64,000 bases of DNA from GCA-020345945 sp964596985 (GTDB lineage: Archaea; Thermoproteota; Bathyarchaeia; RBG-16-48-13; GCA-020345945), in NCBI GenBank assembly GCA_964596985.1, contig CAZQWG010000005.1, positions 62,001-126,000 on the forward strand, read 5' to 3'. The position numbers and the translations under genes were made by a program. Of the stretch, positions 25,705 through 34,877 are shown piece after piece. The notes under the pieces are model-generated. The model saw only the letters and a program-made list of their open reading frames with translations. It did no database searches and was not told the origin of the DNA. Positions within the stretch are counted from its first letter, which is position 1. Every line of letters begins with the position of its first letter.

Positions 25705-27531
25705 TTGACGCGGATTCAGGTACTCTTCGAACCCGAAGGAAAAAGGGTCGCGGTAACCCCGGGAACCAGTATATTCGATGCAGCAAAGAGAACCGGTATC
25801 GGAATAAGAACAGAGTGCGGGGGAAAAGGATCATGCGCGAAATGTATCGTCCTAGTTTCAAATCCTGACAGCGTCACCCCTCCCACAGATTTCGAGAATG
25901 ATAGACTCGGAAAATCGGAAACCCTCAAAGGAAAGAGGCTCGCCTGCCTTACAAGAATTCTATCAAACACTAGGGTTCAAATCCCAAGTACAAGTCGGAT
26001 TGGTCAAAGGAGAGTCCAAGTAGAAGGACTCGAGAGAATCGTTGAACTCAACCCAGGCATCATAAGGATAGCCGTGAATGTCGATCCCCCAACCTTGGAA
26101 GACCTAAGATCCGATGTTGAGAGATTGCTCGATGCAACAAGAAACCAGGGAATCGAAGTAAGCGACTTTGATCACCAAATTCTCTACAGACTCTCAGAGA
26201 TTCTTAGGGAATCCTCCGGTCAGGTGGCCGTTGTCATTCGGAAAGGAGAAACACTGGTTGAAGTTGAGAAGAGTAACACCACAAAATCGACCCTCGGATT
26301 TGCAGTTGACATCGGGACTTCCAAGATAGTGGCAACCCTGGTTGATCTCAAGACGGGAAAGAGCCTGGCATCTGGATTCATTGAGAACCCACAGATGATA
26401 TACGGTGAAGACGTCATCTCGCGTATAGGTCACGCAATGTCGGGGCCTTCACAACTCCGAGAACTCCAACACGCTGTCATAGGTGGAATTCAGGAGGCAA
26501 TTGACCTTGCTTTGGAGGTTGGGGGGGCTTCTATTGAAGAGGTCTACGAACTCGTGGCTGTAGGAAACACGGTAATGCATCACCTATTCCTGGGCATCAA
26601 TCCACGGTGGTTGGCGCTTGCTCCATACGTGCCAACAGTCAAACGAAGTATGGAATTCAAGGCCAAGGACTTAGGATTCGGCACGAAAGACCACGTAAGG
26701 ATTCACCTTCCCCCTATCGTTGCTGGGTTCGTTGGGTCTGACGCCGTCGCGGACCTACTTGCACTTCAGATTCACAAGTCCGATCAAACCAGTCTGGCCC
26801 TGGATATTGGCACCAATACCGAAGTCTTTCTCGCGGATAAAGGAGATGTCTTAACTTGCTCCTGCGCCTCTGGTCCGGCTTTCGAGGGAGTTCATATACT
26901 CCATGGGATGAAGGCTGTCAGCGGTGCAATAGAGAGACTGAAGATTGACAGGAAGAATAGGGTAAGCTATTCAACGATCGATGAGGAGAAACCGAGGGGG
27001 ATCTGCGGGTCCGGCGTGATCGATCTCGTCGCGAATCTGTTGAGGCGGAATCTCGTCGAGAAGAATGGGAGATTCAAGAGTCCACGAGATTCCAATAGAA
27101 TCCGGAAAAGAGAAGGTATTCTAGAGTTCCTAGTTGAAGAAGAGGCGAAGACCGCGATGGGTCAGGACATCGTATTCACCCAGCAGGATCTGAGGGCAAT
27201 CCAACTTGCGAGAGCGGCAATTCGAACCGGGTGGAAGATTCTGCTAAAAGAATCGAGCCTTGTCCCCTCAGATCTCGACGTAGTATACTTGGCTGGGGCT
27301 TTCGGTACTTTTCTCGATGCTCGAAACGCAAAGACGATGGGTCTGGTTCCAGAAGTGGACGATCAAAAAATCTTATTCGCGGGAAATACTGCGGTCTCTG
27401 GTGCAAAGATTGCGCTTATCTCCCTTCGAGAGCGAGAAGAGATGGATCTCCTAGCTAGGGAAACGAGGTATCTGGAGCTTGGGGCTCATCCCGAATTTAA
27501 CGAGGTATTCACGGGGTCGCTCTCATTCTAG
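25705..27531 (+). CDS. RACE-type corrinoid protein activator (2Fe-2S + ASKHA/DUF4445)
   Basis: These proteins use ATP and low-potential electrons to bring corrinoid proteins of methyltransferase systems or the acetyl-CoA pathway from Co(II) to active Co(I). The 608-residue product has a 2Fe-2S domain at 1-90 with Cys38, Cys44, Cys47 and Cys81 (ECGGKGSCAKC). A linker domain follows, and then an actin-like ATPase with two phosphate loops, FAVDIGTSKIVATLVDL and ALDIGTNTEVFLAD, and GICGSGVIDL. The closing LAGAFGTFLDARNAKTMGL is typical of RamA-like activators. The corrinoid protein it would serve is not in this window, so O-demethylation or the CO-methylating corrinoid protein are both possible. 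TTG at 25705 is the start. Confidence 0.85.
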   Translation: MTRIQVLFEPEGKRVAVTPGTSIFDAAKRTGIGIRTECGGKGSCAKCIVLVSNPDSVTPPTDFENDRLGKSETLKGKRLACLTRILSNTRVQIPSTSRIGQRRVQVEGLERIVELNPGIIRIAVNVDPPTLEDLRSDVERLLDATRNQGIEVSDFDHQILYRLSEILRESSGQVAVVIRKGETLVEVEKSNTTKSTLGFAVDIGTSKIVATLVDLKTGKSLASGFIENPQMIYGEDVISRIGHAMSGPSQLRELQHAVIGGIQEAIDLALEVGGASIEEVYELVAVGNTVMHHLFLGINPRWLALAPYVPTVKRSMEFKAKDLGFGTKDHVRIHLPPIVAGFVGSDAVADLLALQIHKSDQTSLALDIGTNTEVFLADKGDVLTCSCASGPAFEGVHILHGMKAVSGAIERLKIDRKNRVSYSTIDEEKPRGICGSGVIDLVANLLRRNLVEKNGRFKSPRDSNRIRKREGILEFLVEEEAKTAMGQDIVFTQQDLRAIQLARAAIRTGWKILLKESSLVPSDLDVVYLAGAFGTFLDARNAKTMGLVPEVDDQKILFAGNTAVSGAKIALISLREREEMDLLARETRYLELGAHPEFNEVFTGSLSF

Positions 27532-27551
27532 GCTGGGCGCGGGGAACAACG

Positions 27552-27776
27552 TCAGCTAGATATCAGAGTAACGGTCCTTAACACAGAATCGATCTTCCTC
27601 AGCTTTGTCACCACAGTATCCAACATTTTCATGTCTTTGTGTTCTACGCGTGCGATCACGTCAAATTCGCCGTATACTGTTAGAACTTCAGTGATCCCTG
27701 CGAAAGTGTCCAATTCCTTCACGACATTGTGTTCCTCTCCGATCTTTGTAACTAGCAGGATATACGTAATCAACAA
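27552..27776 (-). CDS. Stand-alone RAM (Lrp/AsnC effector) domain protein
   Basis: The 74-residue product is a single alpha-beta RAM domain with no DNA-binding part. Its core TVYGEFDVIARVEHKD matches the Lrp effector pattern. Such stand-alone domains can bind amino acids or mix with full-length Lrp proteins. It converges on the RACE gene and is divergent from the arginine/lysine cluster that begins at 28068, so a role in sensing an amino acid for that cluster is possible but unproven. Confidence 0.75.
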   Translation of the reverse strand: MLITYILLVTKIGEEHNVVKELDTFAGITEVLTVYGEFDVIARVEHKDMKMLDTVVTKLRKIDSVLRTVTLISS

Positions 27777-28067
27777 TCTTCTCTCCTATCGAATGGCTCG
27801 GTTACTCATACACAATAGGGGAAGGAACGATCTTATTTCTTGTTCGTTCCGAATCAAATCGAAGGCAATCGGCGCCTCTGACTAGGCTCTTGGTAAGCCT
27901 AGGTTTATTATGTATGCCTCACTGTTTCCGATAGAAAAATGAGGAACACTCAGGTAATTTGGGGAAACAATGGTTTTTCTTCAGAAAGTTTATATACTGC
28001 CTCTGAAATCCCTAAAGAAATCCTCAAAATAAAGATCCAGCCTAGATAGAATCAAAGGGGGACGGAT
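27777..28067. promoter_or_regulatory. Upstream region of the arginine/lysine cluster
   Basis: It holds a hairpin, CTAGGCT (27882-27888) with AGCCTAG (27896-27902) around a 7-nt loop, followed by TTTATTATG. A strong TATA box TTTATATA at 27989-27996 follows, which predicts an RNA start near 28020 and a leader of about 50 nt. GGGGGA stands before the argG ATG. The hairpin is upstream of the TATA box, so it is not part of the argG mRNA, though it could be an operator. Confidence 0.55.
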
Positions 28068-29312
28068 ATGGCAAGATCCGGAATCGACAAGATTGTTCTA
28101 GCCTTCTCTGGAGGACTCGACACCTCGGTTGCCGCCAAATGGCTGGCCGAGAAATACGGTGCAGAGGTAGTCACCGTAACTGTCGACGTGGGTCAACAAG
28201 AGGACCTTAAAGCAATTGCAGCTCGAGCCAAGGCAATAGGAGTCAAATCACACCACTCGATTGACGCCAAAGACGAGTTCGCGGAGAAATACATAGACCG
28301 TGCAATAAAAGCGAACGCTATGTACGAAGAAGCCTACCCCTTGAGTACCGCGCTTTCCAGACCTCTAATCTGCACAAAACTCGTTGAAATTGCACGAAGG
28401 GAGAAAGCCTCTGCAATAGCACACGGATGCACCGGTAAGGGGAATGATCAGGTCAGATTCGAGGTGACCGCGAGATCTCTCGCGCCCGATATTCGAGTAA
28501 TCGCCCCGGTCCGAGAGTGGGGGTTGAGCAGGGACGAAGAGATTCAATACGCCAAGAAACACGGCATTCGAATATCTGAGAAGAAAAGCGTCTTTAGTAC
28601 CGATCAGAACCTGTGGGGCAGATCCATAGAATGTGGACCCCTCGAAGACCCAGCCACTGAACCGCCGGAAGAGGTCTACGAGTGGACGACCTCGCCGACA
28701 AGAGCCCCTGAAAAACCCGAGTATATCTCACTCGAATTCGATGAGGGAACTCCAATAAGCTTGAACGGAGAGGTCTTAAAGCTCTCAAAACTCATTGGAC
28801 AGCTGAATGTGCTGGCGGGAAAACACGGGGTTGGAAGAATCGATCACATAGAGAACCGGCTGGTCGGAATCAAATCTCGAGAGGTTTACGAGTGTCCAGC
28901 CGCTGCGTGCATACTGGTCGCACATAAGGATCTCGAGAAACTCGTCGTAACACGACACGAAGCCCAATTCAAGACAATCGTCGAGAACAAATGGTCGAAC
29001 CTCATCTATGAAGGTCTCTGGATGGAACCATTGAGAGACGACCTAGACGCCTTCATCGATACGATGCAGGAGAGAGTAACAGGAGAGGTGAGACTGAGAC
29101 TCCACAGAGGACTCGCCGTCCCAGTGGGGCGAACATCACCTTATTCGTTATACAATATTGGTCTGGCAACCTATGATGCATCCTCCACGTTCGATCAGTC
29201 ACTGGCAGAAGGCTTCATCAAACTCTGGGGTCTTCCCACGACAACAGCCAAGAGGATACTCTTGCAGAAGGAATCTGAAGAGAAACGAGTCTCAAGAGAA
29301 AGTACGAAGTGA
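28068..29312 (+). CDS. argG: Argininosuccinate synthase
   Basis: This enzyme joins citrulline and aspartate with ATP to argininosuccinate, the penultimate step of arginine synthesis. The 414-residue protein has the PP-loop AFSGGLDTSVAAKWL near residue 12, the aspartate/citrulline region AHGCTGKGNDQVRFE and KKSVFSTDQNLWGRSIE, and the C-terminal tetramerisation part. It has a clear GGGGGA ribosome-binding box and heads a long run of co-directional arginine and lysine genes. argF and argH are not in the window. Confidence 0.95.
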   Translation: MARSGIDKIVLAFSGGLDTSVAAKWLAEKYGAEVVTVTVDVGQQEDLKAIAARAKAIGVKSHHSIDAKDEFAEKYIDRAIKANAMYEEAYPLSTALSRPLICTKLVEIARREKASAIAHGCTGKGNDQVRFEVTARSLAPDIRVIAPVREWGLSRDEEIQYAKKHGIRISEKKSVFSTDQNLWGRSIECGPLEDPATEPPEEVYEWTTSPTRAPEKPEYISLEFDEGTPISLNGEVLKLSKLIGQLNVLAGKHGVGRIDHIENRLVGIKSREVYECPAAACILVAHKDLEKLVVTRHEAQFKTIVENKWSNLIYEGLWMEPLRDDLDAFIDTMQERVTGEVRLRLHRGLAVPVGRTSPYSLYNIGLATYDASSTFDQSLAEGFIKLWGLPTTTAKRILLQKESEEKRVSRESTK

Positions 29313-29422
29313 ACGAGAAAAAGAGGGATTGAAAGCCAATCGCTTAGACGACCACAGGTGAATATCGGGAATCACTAGGAAAGGAATAAGTCAGAGAACG
29401 ACGAAGTACGGGAAGATCACGA

Positions 29423-30553
29423 TTGAAACAATCCAATTCCGGCGGTCCAGAGCAGAAACCAGCTATTCTCGCGTTAGCCGACGGTACAATAGTTGAGGGA
29501 CAAGGCTTTGGCGGTTCCTGTAAAGCCTCGGGGGAAGTAGTCTTCAACACGGGGATGGTTGGTTACCCCGAGTCTATCACCGACCCCTCCTATTACGGGC
29601 AAATCCTCATCCAAACCTATCCCCTAATTGGAAACTATGGGGTCGACCCAGACTCATTTGAATCTGATGGACCGAAGATACGGGGATACGTAATCCACGA
29701 TCTTTGCGTAGCTCCTTCTCATTGGAGATCAAAGATGACCCTGACCGAATGGTTGGATAAGAGTGGGGTGCCTGGGATTGAACGCGTTGACACAAGAATG
29801 TTAACCAAGAAGATCCGAATACACGGAACAATGCTCGGCATCCTGGAAGTATTCGAGAACGGCGAAAAGCCAGACTTGGAAGAGATCCGCGCCGAAGCCA
29901 AAGAGGTAGCGGACCCCAACCTATCAGATCTAGTCAAGGAAGTCGCTACTAAAGAAGTATTGAAGCACGAGATAGAATCCGAAATAACCGTCGTAATGAT
30001 CGACTGCGGATTCAAGAGACATATCCTGAACAACCTTCTATCGCTCGGGATCAACGTTACGATAGTCCCTCCAACTCTAAGCGAAAGAGAGATTCTGGAT
30101 TTCAAGCCGGATGGGATACTTGTCTCAAATGGGCCTGGAGACCCAAAGAAGATCCCGTATCTGATAGAAACCGTAGCAGCTTTGGCTGAAAAGGGAATCC
30201 CAATGATGGGCGTCTGTCTAGGGCTTCAGGTCATAGGTCTGGCACTTGGGGGGGACACGTATAAACTCAAGTTTGGACATCGTGGCCAAAACCATCCCTG
30301 CGTCGACCTCGACACAGGAAATTGCTATATTACTAGCCAAAACCATGGTTACGCACTCGACGCCAATTCCCTCGATCCAAAGATACTCAGAGTGACTCAG
30401 ATCAACGCAAACGATCGCACCGTCGAAGGGGTATCCCATAAATCATTGCCGATATTCGCAGTCCAATACCACCCAGAGGCAACGCCAGGTCCTGAAGACA
30501 CAACCTACCTATACAGCAAATTTGTGGACGAAGTCCGGAAACATCGCGGGTGA
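29423..30553 (+). CDS. carA: Carbamoyl-phosphate synthase small subunit
   Basis: This glutamine amidotransferase subunit releases ammonia from glutamine and passes it to CarB. The 376-residue protein has the N-terminal small domain with EVVFNTGMVGYPESITDPSY and the class I amidotransferase domain with Cys in GVCLGLQVIG, SQNHGYA and the His-Glu pair in QYHPEATPGPED. TTG at 29423 is the start; the frame before it is not conserved in appearance. The stop lies four bases before carB. Its product feeds both arginine and pyrimidine synthesis. Confidence 0.95.
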   Translation: MKQSNSGGPEQKPAILALADGTIVEGQGFGGSCKASGEVVFNTGMVGYPESITDPSYYGQILIQTYPLIGNYGVDPDSFESDGPKIRGYVIHDLCVAPSHWRSKMTLTEWLDKSGVPGIERVDTRMLTKKIRIHGTMLGILEVFENGEKPDLEEIRAEAKEVADPNLSDLVKEVATKEVLKHEIESEITVVMIDCGFKRHILNNLLSLGINVTIVPPTLSEREILDFKPDGILVSNGPGDPKKIPYLIETVAALAEKGIPMMGVCLGLQVIGLALGGDTYKLKFGHRGQNHPCVDLDTGNCYITSQNHGYALDANSLDPKILRVTQINANDRTVEGVSHKSLPIFAVQYHPEATPGPEDTTYLYSKFVDEVRKHRG

Positions 30554-30557
30554 TCGA

Positions 30558-33500
30558 ATGCCGAGATTCGAGGATATTCGAAAAGTACTGATACTTGGCA
30601 GCGGTGGAATCGTAATCGGGCAAGCCGCCGAGTTTGACTATAGCGGATCCCAGGCACTAAAGGCTATGCGCGAGGAAGGAATAGAGACCATCCTTGTCAA
30701 TCCGAACGTCGCCACCATCCAAACAAGCCTTAGAATGGCTGACAAGGTCTACTTGGAGCCGATCAACCCTGACGTTGTATCACAGATAGTCAGGGAGGAA
30801 CGCCCCGACGGAATACTGCTGGGGTTCGGAGGACAGACGGCACTCAACGTCGGCTGGCAGCTCGGGAAGTCCGGGCTATTCGAGAAAGAAAACGTGAGAA
30901 TCCTCGGCAGTTCGCTAGAAGCGATCGAGATCACGGAAGATAGACTTCTCTTCAAAGAGGCTATGTACAGGGCGAATGTGGCTGTCCCCCAGAGCGATGT
31001 CGCATACGATACTGAGGAAGCGTTACGGGTAGCTAAGGATATAGGATACCCGGTCATAGTACGAACCGCGTTCATGCTAGGGGGGGGAGGCTCAGGGATC
31101 GCCTACGACGCCGATGAACTACGAGGAATAGCGGACCTCGCCTTCCCCTTCACAATCACCCATCAAGTCCTGATCGAGAAGTATCTTGACAAATGGAAGG
31201 AACTCGAGTACGAAATAATGAGAGACTACCAAAACAACACTATCGTTGTCGCGGGACTTGAAAACCTAGACCCCATGGGGATACATACGGGAGACAGCAT
31301 AGTAGTATCGCCAACTCAAACACTGAACAATCGAGAATTCCAGATGATGCGCAGCGCATCCATCAGGGTGATCCGTGAAGTTGGCATCGTCGGAGAATGC
31401 AACATCCAGTTCGCGCTTGACCCCCAGAGCGAGGACTTCGTAGCGATAGAAGTCAACCCGCGCATGTCCCGATCGAGCGCCTTGGCCTCAAAGGCAACCG
31501 GGTATCCTCTGGCGTACATCGCAGCCAAACTCTCCATAGGCTACTCCCTTACTGACCTTCCAAACAAGGTCACAGGAGTGACAACTGCCTGCTTCGAGCC
31601 GGCGCTAGACTACTTGGTAGTTAAAATCCCCCGCTGGGACTTCCAGAAGTTTCCAGGATTCGTCGATCGAAGAATCGGCCCAATGATGAAGTCCGTCGGC
31701 GAGGTCATGTCGATCGCAAGGAGCTTCGAAGAGGCCCTTCAGAAGGCCGTCAGAGAACTAGAAATCGGGAAGATCGGCTTAGTGTGCAACCCCGAAGACG
31801 ACGCTCCTGTCGCCCTCTCCGAACTTGAGAAAATGCTTAGGGAACCAACCGACGAACGGCTGTTCATCATTCCAAGAGCAATGAAAGCCGGTTTCTCCAT
31901 CGAGAAGATTCACAGTCTTTCCGGAATCGATCCTTGGTTCCTCTACAAGATCCAGAACATCGTACGAATAGAGGCCGAATTGAGAAACAGCAGCTTCCGC
32001 GAAGACTCTAAGAAACTCATAGCTAGAGCAAAAGAACTTGGATTCTCCGATCTCCAAATCGCGAGATGCCTTCACACAAACGAAGAGAAGATCAGGAAAT
32101 ATCGAATACAGGGAGGCATAGTACCGAAATTCAAGATAGTCGACACCATGGCTGCCGAATGGGAATCAAAGACAAACTACTGTTATGCAACATACGGAGA
32201 CTCGGAAGACGACGTCGACTTCACGTCGAGGAAAAGCAAAGTCGTGGTCCTTGGAGCGGGCTGCATTCGAATCGGAAGCAGTGTAGAATTTGACTACTGT
32301 ACCATGAACACCGCTTGGGCTATGAAGGACGAAGGAATCCAAGAGGTAATAGTTGTCAACAACAATCCTGAGACGGTCTCAACCGACTATGATATGTCCG
32401 ATAAACTATACTTCGAGGAACTGACACTAGAGAGAGTCTTAGACATAGTAGAAGCCGAGAAACCGATCGGAGTCGTAGTAAGCGTAGGCGGACAAACACC
32501 TAACAACCTCGCCCTCAGGTTGGCGCAGAACGGAGTCAGAATCCTAGGTACAAGCGCCGAGAACATCGACAAAGCGGAGGATCGATCCAAGTTCAGCAGC
32601 TACCTAGATCGCCTGGATATCCCGCAACCCACTTGGAGAAGCCTGACCTCGACCCAAGAAATCAAGAACTTTGCCAAAAAAATCGGATACCCTACGATAA
32701 TCAGGCCCTCCTACGTTCTCTCCGGGGCAGCGATGCGGGTTGCAAAGAACGAAGAAGAACTGGTCAAATTCGTTGAGGTTGCAACCAAGATCTCAAAGGA
32801 CTATCCAGTAGTAGTCAGCAAGTTCATCCAAGACGCCAGAGAAGTAGAAGTGGATGCGGTAAGCGACGGAAGAGACGTCCTCATCGGAGCAATAATAGAA
32901 CACATCGAACTAGCTGGAACCCACAGCGGAGATGCCACCATGGTCATACCTCCCCAGACACTGACAACCGAGACGATCTCGACAATAGAAGACTATACAA
33001 CCAGGATATCGAGAGCCTTAGGGATAAGAGGGCCCTTCAACATTCAATTCATAGTCAAGAATAGGAAAGTCTACATACTCGAATTGAATCTACGCGCAAG
33101 CCGAAGCATCCCCTACACCAGCAAGGCGACCGGAATCCCCCTTATCCAAATCGCCGCCAAGGTCATGCTTGGAAAGACTCTGCGCGACTTAAACTGTCTC
33201 AAGAAAGCTCCCATGTTTCATACGGCGGTGAAGTCCCCCACGTTCTCCTTCGTCAGACTTCGAGGCGCCGACCCGACACTCGGGGTTGAGATGACGTCTA
33301 CAGGAGAAGTCGCGTGCCTCGACTACGACTTCCCAGTCGCGCTCATCAAGAGCCTCGTCTCTGGCGGATTGAAGATCCCTCACCCATACCATCCCGTACT
33401 GATCACCGTAAGAAAGGAAGACCATAAGAAGGCAGCCTCCTTGGCGAAGAGACTCCAGAGATTAAACTACGAGATCTACGCAACCGAAGGAACGGCAAAC

Positions 33501-33818
33501 GCGATGATAGATTCCGGATTGAAAGATATTCGCGTCGTGAAGAAGATAGGTGAAGGAGAAGATAACGTGACAAACTTCATCGTTGAGAAAAAGCCGGGTC
33601 TCGTGATAAACGTCCCCTCAACTAGAAGGAAGGCGACGGTGACCGACGGCTACAGGATACGGAGGTCAGCCACCGAAATGATGATCCCTGTGATCACGCA
33701 GATGGAGACCGCCGAGGCACTCGTCTCCTCGCTTGAGAAAGGGGGATTGAACAACGTGATGCGTGTAAGATCACTGAACGAGTATCTATCAAACTCTCAG
33801 TGGGCAAGAGAAGTCTAG
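30558..33818 (+). CDS. carB: Carbamoyl-phosphate synthase large subunit
   Basis: This subunit makes carbamoyl phosphate from bicarbonate, ammonia and two ATP. The 1086-residue protein is full length, with two duplicated ATP-grasp halves: the first opens with KVLILGSGGIVIGQAAEFD, the second with KVVVLGAGCIRIGSSVEFD. Both have the EVNPR/ELNLR metal-binding element, and the C-terminal part is the methylglyoxal-synthase-like allosteric domain. ATG at 30558, four bases after the carA stop, is the start. It is a single unsplit gene, whereas some archaea divide it in two. Confidence 0.95.
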   Translation: MPRFEDIRKVLILGSGGIVIGQAAEFDYSGSQALKAMREEGIETILVNPNVATIQTSLRMADKVYLEPINPDVVSQIVREERPDGILLGFGGQTALNVGWQLGKSGLFEKENVRILGSSLEAIEITEDRLLFKEAMYRANVAVPQSDVAYDTEEALRVAKDIGYPVIVRTAFMLGGGGSGIAYDADELRGIADLAFPFTITHQVLIEKYLDKWKELEYEIMRDYQNNTIVVAGLENLDPMGIHTGDSIVVSPTQTLNNREFQMMRSASIRVIREVGIVGECNIQFALDPQSEDFVAIEVNPRMSRSSALASKATGYPLAYIAAKLSIGYSLTDLPNKVTGVTTACFEPALDYLVVKIPRWDFQKFPGFVDRRIGPMMKSVGEVMSIARSFEEALQKAVRELEIGKIGLVCNPEDDAPVALSELEKMLREPTDERLFIIPRAMKAGFSIEKIHSLSGIDPWFLYKIQNIVRIEAELRNSSFREDSKKLIARAKELGFSDLQIARCLHTNEEKIRKYRIQGGIVPKFKIVDTMAAEWESKTNYCYATYGDSEDDVDFTSRKSKVVVLGAGCIRIGSSVEFDYCTMNTAWAMKDEGIQEVIVVNNNPETVSTDYDMSDKLYFEELTLERVLDIVEAEKPIGVVVSVGGQTPNNLALRLAQNGVRILGTSAENIDKAEDRSKFSSYLDRLDIPQPTWRSLTSTQEIKNFAKKIGYPTIIRPSYVLSGAAMRVAKNEEELVKFVEVATKISKDYPVVVSKFIQDAREVEVDAVSDGRDVLIGAIIEHIELAGTHSGDATMVIPPQTLTTETISTIEDYTTRISRALGIRGPFNIQFIVKNRKVYILELNLRASRSIPYTSKATGIPLIQIAAKVMLGKTLRDLNCLKKAPMFHTAVKSPTFSFVRLRGADPTLGVEMTSTGEVACLDYDFPVALIKSLVSGGLKIPHPYHPVLITVRKEDHKKAASLAKRLQRLNYEIYATEGTANAMIDSGLKDIRVVKKIGEGEDNVTNFIVEKKPGLVINVPSTRRKATVTDGYRIRRSATEMMIPVITQMETAEALVSSLEKGGLNNVMRVRSLNEYLSNSQWAREV

Positions 33819-33841
33819 GCTCGAGGAGGTGAGGCGAGACG

Positions 33842-34012
33842 ATAGTCAAATGTCCAGAATGCGACGGCGACGTAGAAGTCCCGGAAGACGTCTTGATCGG
33901 CGAGATCCTATGCTGCCCCGACTGCGGACTCGAGTTGGAGGTACAAGAGATCGAGGGAGACGAAGTCAAAGTGGTCAAAGCAGAGATCGAAGGAGAAGAC
34001 TGGGGTGAATGA
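33842..34012 (+). CDS. lysW: LysW amino-group carrier protein, non-canonical start codon
   Basis: LysW is the small acidic protein whose C-terminal glutamate is linked to the alpha-amino group of aminoadipate or glutamate and carries the intermediates through the lysine and ornithine pathways. The 56-residue product has a zinc ribbon (Cys4, Cys7, Cys25, Cys28; motifs CPEC and CPDCG), an acidic body and the diagnostic C-terminus EDWGE. There is no ATG, GTG or TTG at the start. Upstream the frame reads TGA-GGC-GAG-ACG-ATA-GTC-AAA, so translation must begin at ATA (33842) or ACG (33839), which lie 7-10 bases behind GAGGAGGTGA (33823-33832). An assembly error or a genuine rare start are both possible. 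Its stop overlaps the start of lysX. Confidence 0.9.
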   Translation: MVKCPECDGDVEVPEDVLIGEILCCPDCGLELEVQEIEGDEVKVVKAEIEGEDWGE

Positions 34013-34877
34013 ACTGACACCTAACGTTAGCCTGTTGTACGATCGTATCAGATGGGAGGAAAAAGCCCTCATCGACGCCGCCAAGAAACAAGGCGTCGAG
34101 ATGAACAGAATCGACGTCAAGTCGATATACCTCAACGCGCTGGCAGAGTCAGAGATCGAGAAGAAGTTCGGAGAAGTCGTCCTCCAGAGATGCATGGGAT
34201 ACTTCCGAAGTCTTCACGCAACCGCCATACTAGAAGAACACGGAAAAGAGGTCATAAACAGACTCTCGACCGCCCAGATCTGCGGCAACAAACTCCTGAC
34301 CACGTTGACACTCTCAAGAGCAAACATACCCACACCAGAGACCAAGATAGCCTTCACCCCCGAAGCCGCGATGAAAACACTCGACACAATCGGATACCCT
34401 GTGGTGCTGAAACCGGTAGTCGGAAGCTGGGGGAGACATATAGTCCCACTCAGAAACAGGGATATCGCGGAAGCAATACTCGAGGAACGAAAATTCATGC
34501 ATCCCCTCTACCAAATATACTACCTCCAAGAGATGATCGACAGACCACCCCGAGATCTTAGAATCGTCATGGTCGGAGACGAGATAGCCGCCTCGACATA
34601 CCGGTACGCAGCCACCGGCACATGGAAGACCAACATCGCTCGAGGCGGAAAAGCGGCTCCTTGCCCAATAACAGGCGAACTAGAAGACCTCTGCCTCAAA
34701 GCCTCAAAGGCAGTCGGCGGCGGTGTCTTGGGCATCGACCTTATGGAGAGCCCTCGAGGCCTGCTTGTCCACGAGGTAAACCATACTGTAGAGTTTAAAG
34801 GCGCGCAATCAGCTACGAAGACAAGCATAGCCAAGAAGATAATAAAATTCATACTACAAAAGGCGAAAGGAAGATGA
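34005..34877 (+). CDS. lysX: LysW-amino acid ligase LysX/ArgX
   Basis: This ATP-grasp ligase attaches the amino group of alpha-aminoadipate (LysX) or glutamate (ArgX) to the LysW C-terminal glutamate. The protein (290 residues) has RLSTAQICGNKLLT, the ATP-binding segment YPVVLKPVVGSWGRH, the metal-binding GIDLMESPRGLLVHEVNHT and the end motif EFKGAQSATK. The GTG start at 34005 overlaps lysW by eight bases. Only one ligase gene is present beside a single set of downstream enzymes, so a bifunctional enzyme serving both lysine and arginine is likely. Specificity cannot be decided from the sequence. Confidence 0.9.
   Translation: MNELTPNVSLLYDRIRWEEKALIDAAKKQGVEMNRIDVKSIYLNALAESEIEKKFGEVVLQRCMGYFRSLHATAILEEHGKEVINRLSTAQICGNKLLTTLTLSRANIPTPETKIAFTPEAAMKTLDTIGYPVVLKPVVGSWGRHIVPLRNRDIAEAILEERKFMHPLYQIYYLQEMIDRPPRDLRIVMVGDEIAASTYRYAATGTWKTNIARGGKAAPCPITGELEDLCLKASKAVGGGVLGIDLMESPRGLLVHEVNHTVEFKGAQSATKTSIAKKIIKFILQKAKGR

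Noticed and set aside
27882..27902. Hairpin upstream of argG considered as attenuator or terminator
   Set aside because: It lies upstream of the argG TATA box and would not be in the argG mRNA; no plus-strand gene reaches it. Kept only as part of the regulatory-region note.
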